This document shows positions 1-18,300 of a DNA stretch of 64,000 nt, one piece after another (position 1 is the stretch's first letter; every line of letters starts with the position of its first letter). The notes beneath the pieces were generated by a model, which saw only the letters and a list, made by a program, of their open reading frames with translations, was not told the origin of the DNA and did not search any database. The translations under genes and the position numbers were made by a program. Source of the stretch: Eriocheir sinensis (lineage: Eukaryota; Arthropoda; Malacostraca; Decapoda; Varunidae); NCBI RefSeq assembly GCF_024679095.1, contig NW_026112164.1:745074-809073 (forward strand), given 5' to 3'.

Positions 1-3000
1 ATATGAGAAAATATATAATAATATAAATTTATGTAAAATATGCATATACAATACACATAAAAATAAAAGTGCAATTTTTATGAAATATATATACAAAATA
101 CATAATGAAATAATGTAAATGCGTGTAGAAATAACCATATGGTATACAAAATACATATCAAATAATAAAAGTAATTCATTTGTGAAAATAAAATAAAGGC
201 AAAATACACATAAAAGAATAGGTACCCAGGTATTATTGAAAATACATACATATACAAGTACAAATACATAATAAGATGTACTTTGAATGAAAATATATAA
301 ACAAATATAAATTAAATAACGCATATGTATAAAATATATACAGCAAGACATCTCTAATTAAATAATGGTAAATATGTATAAAAAATATATATACAAAAAC
401 AAATAGAATAATGTAAAAATTCATCAAAATAAATACCGAATATTAATAACAAATAATGTAAATTTGTGTGAAAATAAAGATGCAAATAATTGCCATAAAT
501 TAATAGCGCATTTCTTATAAAATATATATACCAAAATATACATAAAATATTTTAAATTTGTATTGACCAGAAATAAATATACAAAATGCACATACAAAAG
601 GAAAATTTGTATTGAAAGAGATATGCAAAATACATATAAAACAATGTGCAATGAAATTTGTTTCCACAAAAATATATATACGAATACAAATAAAATAACG
701 TAGATTTTCTATAAAAATATATATGTTAAAATACATATAAAATTATGTAAATGCAATATAAAAAGTATATACAAAAATATATCAAATAATGTACCTGTGT
801 CAAAATAAATAAAAATACTATGAAAAAGAATGCAGTAATAGAAAGAAAATAGACATAGATAATAAATATTATTGTATACAGTAAAATATAAATATACAAA
901 TTAAATAATGTAAATATAAATGTATAGACAAAAATACACAGAAGGTAATTAAATTTGTCGACATACTGCAAAATACACCAATATTAATACACACAAATTT
1001 ATAAGGAAAACAAAGATGCACTCATAAAGAAGTATTTATAAAAATATACAAAATACAACATTTAAAATACAGCTAAAATTATGAATGCACACAAGCAATG
1101 TACTTATGAAAGAGATACATGCAAATACATAAAATAATGTAAATCTGTATCAAAATATTTATACAAATACATATAATAACGTAAAGATTTTATAAAATAT
1201 ATAAACAAAATACACATTAAATTGATATAATAAATACATATAAAAAAATATGTACAAAATACACACATATAATCATGTACCTGATCGTATCAAAATAAAT
1301 AAACAAAATAGCAATAAAATAATGTAAATTTGGATAAAGCAAAAATATGCAATATATACCTAAAATAACGCAAGAATTTCTATAAAATATGTATGTACAA
1401 AATGCACATAAAAAGTAAATTTGTAATAAAATATATATACAAATAAGGTACACACACTAAATAATGTAAATAGCGTACAAAGAATATAAAATAACCTAAA
1501 TTTGTATAAAACTATATACAAAAATACACAAAATAATTTAAATTGTTTCATTATAAAATATACAAAATACACATAAATTAGGTAAAATTTGTATTGAAAT
1601 ACATATATAAAATACCACATCAAATAACCGTAAATTTGAATGAAAATATATAAACAAATACACTTAAAATAACGTAAATTTAACATAAAATATATATACA
1701 AAATTGATACACTATTAAATAATGTAAATGTATAAAAATCTGAATATCTTGTCACACTTGAAAAACAAATAGATATCTATTTTCTCTATATAATGTACTA
1801 AATCGTGCATTTTGCAAAATAAATACTGAATATCAATAAAATAATGTAAATTTGTATGATAAAATAAAGATGCAAAATTCCCAAAAATTATTCCATTTTT
1901 ATAAAAACATATCATATACCAAAATACACATGTGTTTATTTAAATTTTGTATTGAAATAAAATATAAAATGCATATACAGTAAAGGCAAATTTGGGCTGA
2001 AAAGAGACATTCAAAATACATATAAAACAATGTAAATTTGTTTCAAAATATATATGAATCACATATAAAATAAAGTAGATTTCTATATGAAATATATATA
2101 CAAAATACATGAAATTATGTAAACATGTATAAAAATATATATACAAAATATACACAAATAATGTACCAAAGTCTCAAAATAAAATAAAACAAAAATATCA
2201 TGAAAAAGAATGTGCTTATTTTGTATGAAATAGATATTGTAGATAATAAATTTGTATAAAATATATATGCAAGATACACATTAAATAATGTAAATATAAC
2301 ATAAAAAGTATATACAAAAACAAATAGAATAATGTAACACACGTATCAAATGTCAATCACACTCAATATTAATAAAAATAATGTAAATTTGTATAGAAAA
2401 TAAAGATGGAAAAATTCATAAATATGCATTTCTTATAAAATATATATATAAATACACATAAAATATTTAAATTTTAATAAATAAATATATGTAATGCACA
2501 TACAATAAGGTAAATTTGTATGAAAGAGATATGGAAAATATATAAAATATACAAAGGTACAAATATAAAATAATGTAAATTTGTTTCAAAATATATATAC
2601 ATACAAATAAAAAAATGTAGATTTATATATATGAGCAAAATATATACACAGCAAATACTACAATAAAAATTTATTTCAAAGAAATAATAAATAATGTAAG
2701 AGTGTATAAAATATATATACAGTACATATAAATGAAAAATTGATGCAAATACTCTATGTAAAATAATGTATTTTAGAAATTGATACCAAAATACACATAA
2801 AATAATTGAAATTCAATTTAAATAAAATATAAACAAAATACCAATAATAAGAAATTTGTATTGAAAGGATAAGGAAACATAGTTAAATAATGTAATTGTT
2901 TCAAAATACATATACAAAATAAACATAAAATAACGTGATTTAAAATATATGTCACAAAATACACATAAATAAAATAAGAAATACGTATGCAAAATATATA

Positions 3001-4690
3001 TACAAATAATCTGCACAAATAAACATACCACAAAGAATGAATCTATTGTATAAATATAATATATTCATAAAATAAATGTAATGGAAAGAAACTTATATAC
3101 ATATATAATGTACTTATTAAATATATGTACAAAATGCGTATTAAAATGTATATATACAAAATAATAGTATTGAGAAGGTAATATATAAAATGAAAATGTG
3201 TATACAAAGATACTTATAAAGAATTTAAATTGTACTTTTATGAATAATTATACTAAGAACAATAAAAATACGTGTGTACTTATTTGACTTGTATTAAAAT
3301 ATATATATAAAATGCACATAAAGAATTTACAATATAAATTCAAAATATATGTATTATATATAAATATACAATATACATATAGAAATAATGTACTTGAGTT
3401 TGTGTAAAATATATATAAAATTTGGATAACTGATTTATATATTATTTTTATAAAACCATATACTAATACATAAAAATTCTATTTATACGTATATGGAAAT
3501 ATACAATTTTACCTATTAAAATTATGTAAGAAGTTCATTATGCATAATAAATTAAGTAGTTACTTGTATAAAAGAATTTGTATTTATAGTTTTATATCAA
3601 AATGCATAAAATAATGTAAATTTGGTATAGAAACTATATATGATAATAAATTTTCTGCACCACGTATTTTATAAAATATATTTACCAACACATAAAGGCT
3701 TATAATTTGTATTGAAATAAATACAAATGACATGTTGTGTATTAGATAATGTAAATTTGTATTGAAAGAGATTAATTCAAAAATACATATAAATAAATTC
3801 ATTTTTAAATATATATACGAAATACACATAAAATAAAGTAGATTTATAGAAATATATATATACAAAATACATATATGAAATTGTTATGTAAATACAAATA
3901 TACACATAAAATAATATATAAATTAGATACCGTATTGTGGCTTATATAAAATAATGTAAATTGTAATTAAAATAAAAAAATGTGGACAGAAAAGAATGTA
4001 AATTTAAAGGAAAATAGATGCTAATGCGTTTAGAGATAACATGGTGCATAAATTTATAATCAAAAATGCATAGATACACACAATGAATATCAAGTGTAAA
4101 TAATGTATAAAAAGGCATATACAAAATACAAAGAAATAATTTAATATACGTATTCAAATAAATACAAATACAAATAATGTAAATTATGTATGAAAATAAA
4201 GATAACAAATACACATAAAATAGTGTATTTCTTTTTATAAAATATATAATTAATAAATACATAAAATATTTAATTTACATTAATAAATATACAGAATGCA
4301 CATAAATAAAGAAGGTAAATTTGTATTGAATAGATATGACATATAAATACATATAAATTTGTTTCAAATATGTTATTGTTTATCATAAACGTACGCAGAT
4401 TCTATTTATATACAAACTATATACATAAAATGGACAAGTAATTAAGTTGTGAAGAATGTATGTACAAATACACACAGAAATAAATGTAAATTTGTATCAA
4501 AATAATTTATACTAAAATACATATAAAATAACGTAAATACTACTGTATAAAAATATATAAAAATATATATTAAATAATGTAAACATGTATAAAAAATATA
4601 TACAAAATACACATATAATCGTATGTAATTCATATCAATAATTAATATTTGCACAAAATACCAATAAAATAATATAAATTTGTATGAGTA
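1..4690 (-). repeat. Degenerate satellite block, reverse orientation
   Basis: This block holds monomers of the 45-bp satellite with the T-rich unit on the minus strand. It is clearly more decayed than the rest of the window: small insertions and deletions interrupt most monomers, so the 45-bp rhythm is hard to follow. One HOR segment, recognisable by its AGATAATAAA element, lies at about 600-960 and again at about 2000-2330. Both match the cleaner copy at about 49000-49270. Further damaged pieces of related modules are visible near 2420-2700, 3660-3890 and 4220-4660. No gene is seen. The decay could be array-edge ageing or poorer sequence quality; I cannot separate the two by reading. Confidence 0.85.
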
Positions 4691-5547
<857 letters not shown>

Positions 5548-8467
5548 AAACAAATTTTAAGTACATTTTGTATTTACATATTTTATATTCAATTTTGACA
5601 AATTTACACTGTTATTTATGTATTTTGTATATTAATCTTCAATACAAATTTAATTATGCTATATGCATTTTTGTATATGTATTTTTATAAAAATATGCTT
5701 TATTTTATGGGTATTTTGCATTTTTATTTTCATACAAATTTACATTATTTTATTTATATTCTTTTTTTTTAAACAATTTTACATTATTCTATGTGTATTT
5801 TGTATATCTATTTTCATACGTATTTACTTAATTTTATGTGTATTTTGTATATATATTTTTATAGAAATCTACGTTATTTTATGTGTATTCGTATATATAT
5901 TTTGAAACAAATTTACATTGTTTTATATGTATTTTTGCATATCTCTTTCAATACAAATTTACCTTATTGTATGTGCATTTTGTATGTTTATTTCAATACA
6001 AATTTAAATATTTTATGTGTATTTTGGTATATATATTTTTATAAGAAATGCGCTATTTGATGGGAATTTTGCATCTTTATTTTCAAACAAATTTACATTA
6101 TTTTATTAATATTCGGTGTATTTATTTTGATACGATTTCACATTATTCTATTTTTTTTGTATATATTTTTTTTATAAATATTTACATTATTTAATGTGTA
6201 TCTTGCATCTTTTATCGTAATTTTGTTTATTTATTTTTATACGAATTTACATTATTTTAGGTGTATTTGATATGTATATTTTTATACTTATTTATATCAT
6301 TTTATTTGTGTTTTCAATATATATTTTCATAGAAATATACTCTATTTTATGGGTATTCGTATATATATTTTGATACAAATTTACATTTTTTATGTTTATT
6401 TTGCAAATCTATTTCAATACAAATTTACCATATTGTATGTGTATTTTGTATATTTATTTTAATACAAATTTAATTATTTTATGTGTATTTTTGTAAAAAT
6501 ATGCGTTATTACTTGGGTATTTTGCATCTTTATTTTCATACAAATTTACATTATTTTATTTGTATTCTGTTTATTTATTTTGATACGATTTTACATTATT
6601 TTATGTGTATTTTGTATATATATTTTTATACACATTTACATTATTTAATGTATATTTTGTATATATATTTTATATAAATGTGTATTTGTTTATATATTTT
6701 CATACAAATTTACAATATTTGATGTGTAGTTTGTATGTGTATTACAATACAGATTTGCCTAATTTTATGTGTATTTTGCATATCTATTTTCAAACAAATT
6801 TAAATTATTTTTATGTATTTTTTATATATTTTAATACAAATTTTAGTTATTTTATTTGTATTTTGTATTTATATTTTCCTACAAATATTCATTCTTTTAG
6901 TGGAATTTTGTTCATTTATTTTCATAAGAATTTACATAATTTTATGTGTATTTTGTATATATATTTTTCTACGTATTTACATTATTTTATGTGTATTTTT
7001 TATATACATTTTCATAAAAATTTACGTTATTTTATTGTGTGTATTCGTATATGAATTGATACAAATTTACATTATTTTATGTTTATTTTGCATATCTATT
7101 TCAATATAGATTTAACTTATTGTATGTGTATTTTGTAAATTTATTTTAATACAAATTTAATTATTTTATGTGTACTTTGTATACATTTTCTTATACGTAT
7201 TTACTTCATTTAATGCGTATTTTGTATATATATTTTTATAGTAATCTACGTTATTTTATGTGTATTGGTATATATATTTTGAAGCAAATTTACATTGTTT
7301 TATATGTATTTAGCATATCTATTTCAATATAAATCTACCTTATTGTACGTGCATTTTGTATATTTATTGTAATACAAATTTTAAAATTTTATTATTTTGG
7401 TATATATATTTTTATAAAAAGAGTTTTATATAAATTTAAAATATTTTATGTATTTTGTATATCTATTTTCATACAAATACACATTTTTTATTGATATTTG
7501 TTTATTTATTTTGACGCGAATTCACATTATTTAATGTGTATTGTGTATATATATTTTTATACGTATTTACGTCATTTCATGTGTATTTTGTATATATATT
7601 TCTATAGAAATATATGTTATTTTATGTGTCTTCGTATATATATTTTGAAACAAATATACATTGTTTTATGTGAATTTTGCATATTTTTTCAATATAAATT
7701 TACCTTATTGTACGTGCATTTTGTATATTAATTTTAATACAAATTTAATTATTGTATGTGTATTTTGTATATGTATTTTCATAAAAAATGCTTTATTTTA
7801 TGGGTATTTTGCATCTTTATTTTCATACAAATTTACATTATTTTATTGATATTCTGTGTATTTATTTTGATACGATTTTACATTATTCTATGTACATTTT
7901 GTATATATATTTCATACAAATGAGCGTTATTTTATGTGAATTTGTTTTCATTTCATACAAATTTACATTATTTTATGTGTATATTGTACATGTATTTAAA
8001 TACAAATTTAACTAATTATATGTGTATTATGTATATCTATTTTCATACAAATTGAAATTAATTTTGTGTATTTTAGTACATATTTTTATTCAAATTTTCG
8101 TAATTTTATGTGAGTTTTGTATATTTATTTTCCTACAAATATACGTTCTTTTATCGGAATTTTGTTTATTTATTTTGATACGAGTTTTCATTATTTTAGG
8201 TGTATTTGATATATATATTTTTATACTTATTTACATAATTTTATATGTATTTTGAATATATATTTTCATAGAAATTTACTCTATTTTATGTGTATTCGTA
8301 TATATATTTTGATACAAGTTTACATCATTTATGTGTATTTCGCATTTCTATTTCAATACAAATTTTCTTTATTGTATGTGCCTTTTGAATATTTATTTTG
8401 ATGCAAATTTAATTATTTTATGTGTATTTTTGTATATATATTTTTAAACAAATATGCGTTATTATAT

Positions 8468-9175
8468 GGGTATTTTGCATCTTTATTTTCATACAAATTT
8501 ACATTATTTTATTGATTGTCTGTTTATTTATTTTTATACGATTTTACGTTATTCTGTGTATTTTGTGTATATATTTTTAGACATATTTACATTATTTAAT
8601 ATATATTTTGTACATATATTTTATGGAAATTTACGTTATCTTATGTGTATTTGTTTATATATTTTCATACAAATTTACATTATTTTATGTATTTTTTATA
8701 TGTGTTTCAATAAAAATTTGCCTAATTTCATTTGTATTTTGCATATTTATTTTCAAACAAATTTAAATTATTTTTCTTTATTTTTGTATTATTTTTATAC
8801 AATTTTATTTTATTTTATTTGTATTTTGTATATATATTTTCCTACACATATACATTCTTTTAGAGGAAATTTTGTTTATTTATTTTGGTACGAATTTATA
8901 TTATTTTATGTGTATTTTGTAAATATATTTTTCTATGTATTTACATTATTTTATGTGTTTTGTATATATATTTTCATAAAAATTTACGTAATTTTATTGT
9001 GTGTATTCGTATATATTTTGATAAAAATTTTCATTATTTTATGTGTTTTTTGCATATCTATTTCAATGAAAATCTACCTTATTGTATGTGTATTTTGTAT
9101 ATTCATTTTAATACAAATTTAATTATTTTATGTGTATTTTTGTATATATTTTTTTTTAAATATAAGATATTTTAT
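8468..9175 (+). repeat. Near-complete HOR unit, about 708 bp
   Basis: One HOR period measured between successive GGGTATTTTGCATC-type monomers (GGGTAATTTGCATC at the right end). It holds about 16 monomers in the usual order, including the AGTTTTATAC-type, CACATTCTTTTA-type and TTGTATGTG-type monomers. The right end, at about 9180-9235, is partly eroded. Confidence 0.75.
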
Positions 9176-10854
9176 GGGTAATTTGCATCTTTAATTATAT
9201 AAATTTTTACATTACGTACATATCTTTAATACGTATTTACATTATTTAATGTGTATTTTGTTTATATATTTTTATACAAATTTACGTTATTATATGTGTA
9301 TTTGAATATATATTTCGATACAAATTTACATTATTTTATGTATTTTCTATATTTATTTCAATTCAAATTAAGCTTATTTTATGTCTTTTGTATATCTATT
9401 TTCATACAAATTTAATTATTTTTGTTTATTTTTGTATATAGTTTTATACAATATTACGTTATTTTATGTGTATTTTGTATATTTATATTTATACAAGTAA
9501 ACATTCTTTTATTGGCATTTAGTTTATTTATTTTGATACGAATATACATTATTTTATGTGTATTTTGTATACATTTTCTTATACGTATTTACTTCATTTT
9601 ATGTGTATTTTGTATATATATTTTATAGAAATCTACGTTATTTTATGAGTATTCGTATGTATATTTTGAAACAAATTTACATTGTTTTATATATATATTG
9701 CGCATCTATTTCAATACAAATTTACCTTATTGTATGTGCATTTTGTATATTTATTGTAATACAAATTTAAATATTTAATGTGCATTTTGGTATATATATT
9801 TTCATAAAAAATGCGTTGTTTTATGGGTAATTTGCATCTTTATTTTCATACAAATTTACATTATTTTATTAATATTCTGTGTATTTATTTTGATACTATT
9901 TTACATTATTCTATTTGTGTTTTGTATATATTTTTTTATACATATTTACATGATTTAATGTGTATTTTCTATATATATTTCATACAAATTTTCGTTATTT
10001 TAAGTGTATATGTTTATATATTTTTATTCAAATTTACATTATTTTATGTGTATTTTGTATATGTATTTCAATAGAAATTTACCTTATTTCATGTGAATTT
10101 TTTATATATATTTTATACAAATTTAAATTATTTTTTGTGTATTTTTGTAAAGAGTTTTATTCAAATTTACAATATTTTATGTGTATTTTGTATATCTATT
10201 TTCATACAAATACACATTCTTTTATTGATATTTTGTTTATTTATTTTGATACGAATTTACATTATTTTATGTGTTTCGTATATATATTTTGAAACAAATG
10301 TACATTGTTTTATGTACATTTTGCATATTTTTTCAATACAAATTTCCCTTATTGTACGTGCATTTTGTATATTAATTTTAATACAAATTTAGCTATTCTA
10401 TGTGTATTTTTGTATATGTATTTTTATAAAAAAATGCTTTATTTTATGGGTATTTTGCATCTTTATTTTCATACAAAATTACATTATTTTATTGATATTC
10501 TGTGTATTTATTTTGATACGATTTTACATTATTCTATGTATATTTTGTATATCTATTTTATACCAATGTACGTTATTTTATGTGAATTTGTTTTCATTTC
10601 ATACAAATTTACATTATTTTATGTGAATTTTGTACATGTATTTAAATACAAATTTAACTAATTATATGTGTATTTTGTATATCTATTTTCATACAAATTG
10701 AAATTAATTTTGTGTATTTTTGTATATATTTTTATTCAAATTTTCGTAATTTTATGTGTATTTTGTATATTTATTTTCCTACAAATATACGTTCTTTTAT
10801 CGGAATTTTATTTATTTATTTTGATGCGAATTTTCATTTTTTTTTAGGTGTATT

Positions 10855-10985
<131 letters not shown>

Positions 10986-11997
10986 ATACTTATTTACACA
11001 ATTTTATATGTATTTTGAATATATATTTTCATAGAAATCTACTCTATATGTATATGTATAGAAAATACACATGAAATAATCTAAATTCGTATCGAAATAA
11101 ATGAACAAAATACCGATAAAATAATGTAATTTTGAATGAAAATATATTTAGAAAATACACATAAAATAACGTAAATACAAATAAATATATACACATAAAA
11201 TGATTTGAATTTGAATGAAAATAGATATAAAAATAAACTTAAAATAAGGCAACTTTATAATGAAATATATATACAAAATACACATAAAGTAATGTAGATT
11301 TGTTTCAAAATATATATACGAATACACATAAAATAATGTAGATTTCTATAGAAATATATATATATACAAAATATACATGAAATGTTGTAAATACGTATAA
11401 AAATATATATACTAAATACACATTAAATAATGTAAATTCGCGTCAAAATAAATAATTAAAATATCAATAAAAGAATGTGTATTTGTATGAAAATACATAT
11501 ACAAAATACACATAAAATAACGTAAATTTGTATAAAACTATATATAAAAATACACAAAAATAAGTTAAATTTGTATGAAAATAAATATACAAGATACACA
11601 TAAAATTAGGTAAATTTGTAAAGAAATACATATACAAAATACACATAAAATAATGTAAATTTGAATGAAAATATATAAACAAATACACTTAAATTAACAT
11701 AAATTTGTATAAAATATATATAAAAAATATTCATTAAATAATGTAAATATGTATAAAAAATATATATACAAAACACAAATAGAAGAATTTAAAATCGTAT
11801 TAAAATAAATACACAGAATGTAAATAAAATAATGTAAATTTGTATGAAAATAAAGATGCAAAAGACCCACAAAATAACGCATTTTTTATAAATATACAAA
11901 ATACACATGAAAGGATGTAAATACGTATAAAAATATATATACAAAATACATATTAAATAATGTAAACTCGCGTCAAAATAAATAAACAAAATGTCAA

Positions 11998-14900
11998 TAA
12001 AGGAATGTGTATTTGAATGAAAATAAATATACAAATTACACAAAAGATAACATAAATTTGTAAAAAACTATATAATTTAGTATAATTTAAATTTGTATGA
12101 AAATAAATATACAAAAGACACATAAAATTAGGTAAATTTGTATTGAAATACATATACAAAATACACATAAAATACTGTAAATTTGAATGAAAATACATAA
12201 ACAAATACACTTAAAATAACGTAAATTTGTATAAAAAAATATATACAAAACAAATAAAATAATGTAAAATCGTATCAAAATAAATACACAGAATATTAAT
12301 AAAATAATGTAAATTTTTATGAAAATAAAGAAGCAAAATACGCATAAAATAACGCTTTTTTTTAAATATATATACAAAAATACGCATAAAAAAATGTATT
12401 TGTATTAAAATAAATATACAAAATACACATACAATGAGGTAAATCTGTATTGAAATAGATATGCAAAATACATATAAAACAATGTAAATTTGTTTCAAAT
12501 ATATATACGAATACATAAAATAACGTAGATTTGTATAAAAATATATATACAAAATACACGTAAAATGAAGTAAATACGTATACAAAATACACATAAAATA
12601 ATGTAAATTCGTATCAAAATAAATAAACAAAATACCAATAACAGAATGTGTATTTGTATAAATATAAATATACAAAATACACATAAAATAACGTAAATTT
12701 GTATAAAACTATATACAAAAATACACAGAAGTAATTAAATTCGTATGAAAAAATATATACAGAATACAGATAAAATAAGCTAAATTTGAATTGAAATGTA
12801 TATACAAAATACATAAAATAATGTAAATTTGTATCAAAATATTTATAAAAATACATATAATAACGTAAATTTGTTTAAAAATATATAAACAAAATACACA
12901 TTAAGTAATGTAAATACGTATAAAAAATATATACAAAATACACATATAATCATGTAATTCGTATCAAACTAAATAAACAAAATAGCAATAAAATAATGTA
13001 AATTTGTATGAGAAAACATATACAAATACATATAAAATAACGCTAATTTCTAAAAAATATATGTCCAAAAATGAACGTAAAATAAATTAACTTTGGATAA
13101 AAATATATATATAAAACACACATTAAATAATGTAAATGCTTACATAAAATAACCTAAATTTGTATAAAACTATATAAAAAATACACAAAAATAATTTAAA
13201 TTTGTATGAAAAGAAATATACAAAATACACATAAAATTAGGTTAATTTCTATTGAAATACATATACAAAATACACATAAAATAATGTAAATTTGAAGAAA
13301 TATATATAAACAAATACACATATAATAACGTAAATTTGTATAAAATATATATACAAAATACACATTAAATAATGTAAATAGGTATAAAAATATATACAAA
13401 ACACAAAGAGAATAATGTAAATTGTATCAAAATATATACACAGAATATTAATAAATAATGTAAATTTGTATGAAAATTAAGATGCAAAATACCTATAAAA
13501 TAACGTTTTTTTTAATTATTGATACCAAAATACACTTAAAATATTTGAATTTGTATCAAAATAAATATACAAAATACAAAATACAAATAAGGTAAATTTG
13601 TATTGAAATAGATATGCAAAATACATATAAAATAATGTAAATTTGTTTCAAAATATATATGCGAATACACATACAATAACGTGATTTCTATAAAATACAT
13701 ACATATACAAAATAACCATAAATTAAGTAAATACGTATAAAAAAATGTATACAAAATACACATAAAATAATGTAAAAATATAAATAAATATAATAAAACA
13801 ATATAGCAATAAAAAATATAAATATACAAAATGCACTTAAAATAACGTAAATTTATATAAAACTATATACATAAAAATAAAAATTTCTATAAAATATATG
13901 TACAAAAATGAACATAAAATAAATTTACGTAAAATATATATACAAAACACACATTAGATAATGTAAATGAGTATAAAAATATGTATACAAAATACCTATG
14001 AAATAATCTAAATTCGTATCGAATTAAATTAAGAAAATACCAATATAATAATGTAATTTTGGATGAAAATATATATACAAAATACACATAAAATAACCTA
14101 AATGCAAATACAAATATACACATAAATTAATTTAAAATTGAATGAAATAAATATACAAAATAAACATAAAATAAGGTAAATTTGTAATGAAATATATGAA
14201 AAAATACACATAAAATAATATAAATTTGTATGAAAATATATATACAAATACACATTAAATAACATGAATTTGTATAAAATTTGTATCAAAATATATACGG
14301 ATACACTCAATAAAATAACGTAATTTTTTTATGAAAATGTATATACAAAATACACATAAAATAATGTAAATTTGTATAAAATATATAAACAAATACACAT
14401 AAAATAATGTAAATTTGGATAAAATATATATACAAAATAAACCTTAAATAATGTAAATATGTATAAAAAATATATACAAAATACACATAGAATAATGTTA
14501 AATCGTATCAAAATAAATAAAGAGAATATCAATAAAATAATGTAAATTTGTATGAAAATAAACCTGCAAAATATCCATATAATAACGCATATTTGCATAA
14601 AATATATATACAAAAATACATATAAAATAATTAAATTTGTATTAAAATAAATATACAAAATGCACGTACAATAAAGAAAATTTGTATTGAAATAGATATG
14701 CAAAATACACATCAATAATGTAAATTTGTATAAAAATATATAGAGGAATACTCATAAAATATAGTAAATTTATATGAAAATAGATATACAAAATACACAT
14801 ATAAAAAGTTAAATTTGTATTTAAATACATCTACAAAATACACATAAAATAATGTAGATTTGTATGAAATGAAAACAAATACATTTTATATAAAATATAT

Positions 14901-15311
14901 ATACAAAATACATATAGAATAATGTAAAAACATATCAAAATAAATACACAGAATATCATTAAAATAATGTAAATTTGTATGAAAATAAAGATGCAAAATA
15001 CCCATAAAATAAAGCATATTTTATAAAATACATATACAAAAATACACATAGAATAATTAAATTTGTATTAAAATTAATATAAAAAATGCCCATACAAGAA
15101 GGTAAATTTGTATTGAAAAAATATGCAAAATACACTAAAAACAAAGTATCTTTGTTTCAATATATATACGAATACACATAAAATAACGTAGTTTTGTATA
15201 GAAATATATATACAAAATACACTTGAAATAATGTAAATACGTATAAAAATATATATACAAAATACACATTACATAATGTTAATTCGTGTCAAAGTAAATA
15301 AACAAAATATC
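11998..15311 (-). repeat. Super-repeat copy 1, about 3.3 kb
   Basis: This copy starts at an ATCAATAAAGGAATGTG-like monomer and contains about five HOR-scale modules. Private markers shared with copy 2 include AATTAAATTAAGAAAATACC (here about 14022), the series of ATGAACGTAAAATAAATTAA-type monomers, and ACTTTTTATATG/ACATATAAA variants near 14800. The copy boundary is arbitrary, because any phase would do in a tandem array. Confidence 0.8.
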
Positions 15312-18300
15312 ATGAAAAGAATGTGTATTTGTATGAAAATAGATATACAAAATACACCTAAAATAACCTAAATTTGTATAAAACTATATACAAAAATACA
15401 CAAAAATAATTTAAACTTGTATAAAAATAAATATGCAAAAAACATATATAAAATAGGTAAATTTGTATTGAAATACATATACAAAATACACATAAAATAA
15501 TGTAAATTTGAATGAAAATACATAAACAAATATACTTAAAATAACGTAAATTTGTATAAAAAACACAAATAGAATAATGCAAAATCGTATCAAAATAAAT
15601 ACACAGAATATTGATAAAATAATGTAAATTTGTATGAAAATAAAGAAGCAAAATACCCATAAAATAAGCATTTTTTTTTAAATATGTATATACAGAAATA
15701 CACAAAAAAATTTATTTGCATTAAAATAAATATACAAAATACACATACAATAAGGTAAATCTGTATTGAAATAGATATGCAAAATACATATAAAACAATG
15801 TAAATTTGTTTCAAAATATATAAACGAATACACATAAAATAACGTAGATTTGTATAAAAATATATATACAAAATACACGTAAAATGAGGTAAATACGTAT
15901 AAAAAAATGTATACAAAATACACATAAAATAATGTAACTTCGTATAAAAATAAATAAACAAAATACCAATAAATGAATGTGTATTTGTATAAATATAAAT
16001 ATACAAAATACACATAAAATAACGTAAATTTGTATAAAACTATATACAAAAATACACAGAAGTAATTAAATTCGTATGAAAATAAATATACAAAATACAG
16101 ATAAAATAAGCTAAATTTGAATTGAAAAGTATATACAAAATATATAAAATAATGTAAATTTGTATCAAAATATTTATAAAAATACATATAATAACGTAAA
16201 TTTGTTTAAAAATATATAAACAAAATACACATTAAGTAATGTAAATATGTATAAAAAATATGTACAAAATACACATATAATCATGTAATTCGTATCAAAC
16301 TAAATAAACAAAATAGCAATATAATAATGTAAATTTGTATGAGTAAACATATACAAATACATATAAAATAACGCTAATTTCTATAAAATATATGTCAAAA
16401 ATGAACGTAAAATAAATTAAATTTGGATAAAATATATACAAAACACACATTAAATAATGTAAATGCGTACATAAAATAACCTAAATTTGTATAAAACTAT
16501 ATACAAAATACACAAAAATAATTTAAATTTGTATGAAAAGAAATATACAAAATACATAACATTAGATTAATTTCTATTGAAATACACATACAAAATACAC
16601 ATAAAATAATGTAAATTTGAAAGAAAATATATAAACAAATACACATATAATAACGTAAATTTGTATGAAATATATATACAAAATACACATTAAATAATGT
16701 AAATATGTATAAAAAAATATATACAAAACACAAATAGAATAATGTAAAATCGTATCAAAATATATACACAGAATATTAATAAAATAATGTAAATTTGTAT
16801 GAAAATTAAGATGAAAAATAACGCATTTTTTATAAAATTATTGATACCAAAATACACATAAAATATTTGAATTTGTATCAAAATAAATATACAAAATGCA
16901 CATACAATAAGATATATTTGTATTGAAATAGATATGCAAAATACATATAAAATAATGTAAATTTGTTTCAAAATATATATGCGAATACACATAAAATAAC
17001 GTAGATTTCTATAAAATACATATACAAAAACACATGAAATTAAGTAAATACGTATAAAAAATGCATACAAAATACACATAAAATAATGTAAATTCGTATA
17101 AATATAAATAAACAATATAGCAATAAAAGAATGTATTTGTATAAATATAAATATACAAAATGCACATAAAATAACGTAAATTTATATAAAACTATATACA
17201 GGAAATAACGCAAATTTCTATAAAAATATATGTACAAAAATGAACATAAAATAAATTTGCATAAAAATATATATACAAAACACACATTAGATAATGTAAA
17301 TGAGTATAACAATATGTATACAAAATACCTATGAAATAATCTAAATTCGTATCGAATTAAATTAAGAAAATACCAATATAATAATGTAATTTTGAATGAA
17401 AATATATATACAAAATACACATAAAATAACCTAAATACAAATACAAATATACACATAAATTAATTTAAAATTGAAATAAATAAATATACAAAATAAACAT
17501 AAAATAAGGTAAATTTGTAATGAAATATATGAAAAAATACACTAAAATAATATAAATTTGTATGAAATATATATACAAATACACATTAAATAACATGAAT
17601 TTGTATAAAATTTGTATCAAAATATATACTTATACACACAATAAAATAACGTAATTTTTTTATGAAAATTATACAAAAATACACATAAAATAATTTAAAT
17701 ACGTTGAAAAATATATATACAAAAAACACATAAAATAATGTAAATATGTATGAAAATATATAAACAAATACACATGAAATAATGTAAATTTGGATAAAAT
17801 ATATACAAAATGAACATTAAATAATGTAAATATGTATAAAAAAATATACAAAACACATAGAATAATGTTAAATCGTATCAAAATAAATAAAGAGAATATC
17901 AATAAAATAATGTAAATTTGTATGAAAATAAAGATGCAAAATATCCATATAATAACGCATATTTGCATAAAAATATATATACAAAAATACATATAAAATA
18001 ATTAAATTTGTATTAAAATAAATATACAAAGTGCACGTACTATAAAGTAAATTTGTATTGAAATAGATATGCAAAATACACATTAATAATGTAAATTTGT
18101 ATGAAAATATATATACGAATACTCATAAAATAGAGTAAATTTCTATGAAAATATACATACAAAATAGATATACAAAATACACATATAACTAGTTAAATTT
18201 GTATTTAAATACATGTACAAAAAACACATAAAATAATGTAGATTTGTATGAAATGAAAACAAATACATTTTATATAAAATATATATACAAAATACACATA

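Noticed and set aside
8454..9122. Long open frames on the T-rich strand (for example 222 codons here, and 240 codons at 32401-33123)
   Set aside because: They are built from a 15-residue Tyr/Phe/Ile/Cys-rich period, exist in all three frames at once, flip strand with the satellite and include Tyr-Ile runs from (TA)n. No domain or codon bias supports coding.
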